Source: Bacillota bacterium
Lineage (GTDB): Bacteria; Bacillota; Sulfobacillia; Thermaerobacterales; RSA17
Direction of reading: 5' to 3'
Assembly (NCBI GenBank): GCA_017577485.1
Contig: PKRI01000029.1
Span: 1-27,958 of the forward strand
DNA: 27,958 bases
Below the pieces are notes generated by a model. That model was not told where the DNA came from. It saw only the letters and a list, made by a program, of their open reading frames with translations, and did no database searches. Below are positions 27,121 through 27,958 of this stretch, in pieces. Made by a program: the position numbers and the translations under genes. The first letter of the stretch is position 1. Every line of letters starts with the position of its first letter.

Positions 27121-27301
27121 CGAAATTGGACCTGTATGGGACGCCAGGCGACGTCGGCGGCTGCTCAGGTCCAACATTGACCCTGGGGGTTAACGGAAGT
27201 GGCAAACCCGGGGCCGAGGCGACATAAGTAGGGCTGATCTTACCCCTGGCCAGCCGTTCCGCGCCGCGTCCGCCGGAAGTGAATCTGATCTTGGGCCAAC
27301 G
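27119..27301 (+). repeat. Intergenic element, copy 4
   Basis: Motif copies TCCGAAATTGGACCT (27119), TCCAACATTGACCCT (27170), GCTGATCTTACCCCT (27233), TCTGATCTTGGGCCA (27284): spacing 51, 63, 51. This is the clearest of the four elements because the third motif is also readable. Central boxes TAACGGAAGT (27191-27200), 20 bp, GACATAAGTAGG (27221-27232). About 30 bp beyond the end, GCGGGTTTACGG (27332-27343) repeats exactly 12 bases of the left-box region of copy 3. Confidence 0.82.
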
Positions 27302-27360
27302 GGAGTCAGGGGAACCAGGGTTAGGCGGATCGCGGGTTTACGGGACGGGCGGTGGAGAGC

Positions 27361-27383
27361 GGGTGGGGGGTCGGGGGTCGGGG
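27361..27383 (+). other. Potential G-quadruplex sequence
   Basis: Four G runs (3, 6, 5 and 4 G) separated by loops of 1, 2 and 2 bases on the plus strand, between element copy 4 and the 3' end of the minus-strand ATPase gene. It fits the standard G3+ N1-7 rule with very short loops. With the tandem repeat and element copy 4 this is what the 379-bp gap 27024-27402 holds. Confidence 0.6.
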
Positions 27384-27402
27384 ACAGGCTGCGCCCTCCG
27401 CG

Positions 27403-27958
27403 TCACGGGGTGAGGTGGATGACCGCGGCGCTCCACGGTTCCTCGTAGCGGGGACTGTACGTGAGCAGGATCACCTGCTGCCCCTGCTCCGCGCGCCGGC
27501 GCAGCAGAGCCATGGCGGCCGCGGCCCGCCGGTCGTCGAAGGTGAGGAAGGGGTCGTCCAGCAGCAGGGGTGGGGGCGTGTCCCCGTAGATCAGGTGGAT
27601 CAGGCCGAGGCGCAGGGCGAAGTAGACCTGGTCCTGGGTGCCCCGGCTGAGGTCACGCCAGGGGATGGGCTCCTCGCGGCCCGGGGCAAGGACCGCCACG
27701 TCGGACAGGTCCTCCTCCACGACCAGCCCGGTGTAGCGGCCGCCGGTCATGGGTGCCACGAAGGGTTCGGCGGCAGCGGCGATGCGGCGGCCCACGTCGG
27801 ACAGCAGTTCACTGCGGGCCGCCTCCAGTTCGTCCACCAGGATGGTCAGGGCGGCGCCGGGGCCCCCGAGCCGCTGGGGGCGCCGGGCCGGCACCGGCGG
27901 GGTTTCTTCCACCGCTGCCCCTTTAACACATCTCCGACCCCCCGAACCCGACCAACAT
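27403..27958 (-). CDS. C-terminal ATPase half of an SbcC/YhaN-like AAA protein (partial or stand-alone)
   Basis: The minus-strand frame stays open to the window edge, so the gene may continue outside. From GTG 27912 it encodes 169 aa: helix VDELEAARSELLSDVGRRI, then MTGGRYTGLVVEEDL, ABC signature LSRGTQDQVYFALRLGLI, Walker B LLLDDPFLTFDDRR, and VILLTYSP at the switch strand. This is the standard C-terminal half of SMC-like ATPases (RecN/SbcC/YhaN), which normally have Walker A several hundred residues earlier. AAAGGGG sits about 5 nt before GTG 27912, so a stand-alone short protein is possible. The residues before it (CWSGSGGRRCVKGAA) do not look like coiled coil, which favours either a real start there or decay of a longer gene. 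A DNA-end processing role is inferred from the family only. Confidence 0.75.
   Translation of the reverse strand, partial: CWSGSGGRRCVKGAAVEETPPVPARRPQRLGGPGAALTILVDELEAARSELLSDVGRRIAAAAEPFVAPMTGGRYTGLVVEEDLSDVAVLAPGREEPIPWRDLSRGTQDQVYFALRLGLIHLIYGDTPPPLLLDDPFLTFDDRRAAAAMALLRRRAEQGQQVILLTYSPRYEEPWSAAVIHLTP

Noticed and set aside
22834..27301. A CRISPR array made of the repeated motifs
   Set aside because: Motifs are degenerate, unequally spaced (51/63/51), lie in four separate loci, and no cas gene is present.

Overview
The window looks like a very GC-rich, Gram-positive-type chromosome, most likely a high-GC member of the Firmicutes (Bacillota) such as a Thermaerobacter- or Symbiobacterium-like thermophile. 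The genus is inference. The support is an AddB/AddA pair instead of RecBCD, a Bce-type two-component system beside a Bce-type ABC transporter, a YhdH/AcuI-type reductase, strong GGAGG-type ribosome binding sites, frequent GTG starts, and Ala/Gly/Pro-rich insertions in conserved proteins.

Layout. Bases 1-4469 hold the 3' end of addB and all of addA (double-strand break repair). A small Cys/His protein lies convergent to addA, and divergent from it is a monofunctional aconitase (acnA). An acetyl-CoA C-acetyltransferase follows, ending at a probable terminator. Bases 9489-16670 form a tight six-gene plus-strand set: HtrA-like membrane protease, OmpR-type response regulator, sensor kinase, secreted NEW3-domain protein, ABC ATPase and ABC-2 permease. 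It reads as an envelope-stress sensing and export operon and ends at a strong hairpin. Bases 16777-21507 on the minus strand form a complete Bce-type module (response regulator, small intramembrane-sensing kinase, ATPase, ten-helix permease). Between the kinase and ATPase genes is a near-consensus BceR-type inverted repeat, placed as expected for the operator of the transporter genes. An acrylyl-CoA reductase-like gene (acuI/yhdH) follows.

Bases 22811-27402 look like an accessory region: a broken beta-propeller-like gene, a DadA-type FAD oxidoreductase and a small nuclease-like protein with a C-terminal helix-turn-helix, separated by repeat-rich intergenic DNA. The window ends in the C-terminal ATPase half of an SbcC/YhaN-like protein on the minus strand.

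The most unusual signal is a family of four intergenic elements of about 180 bp (starting near 9074, 22834, 24444 and 27119), all in the same orientation. Each carries four degenerate copies of a motif close to TCYGATNTTGGRCCT at fixed spacing (51, 63 or 64, then 51 bp). Between the second and third copies lies a central pair of boxes, TTACGGAAGT, 20 bp, GACATAAGTAGG (the right box is kept in all four). The DNA between the motifs varies while the distances do not, which suggests a spaced protein-binding array or a structured element. Two of the elements flank the broken gene. I do not recognise this element from any described family.
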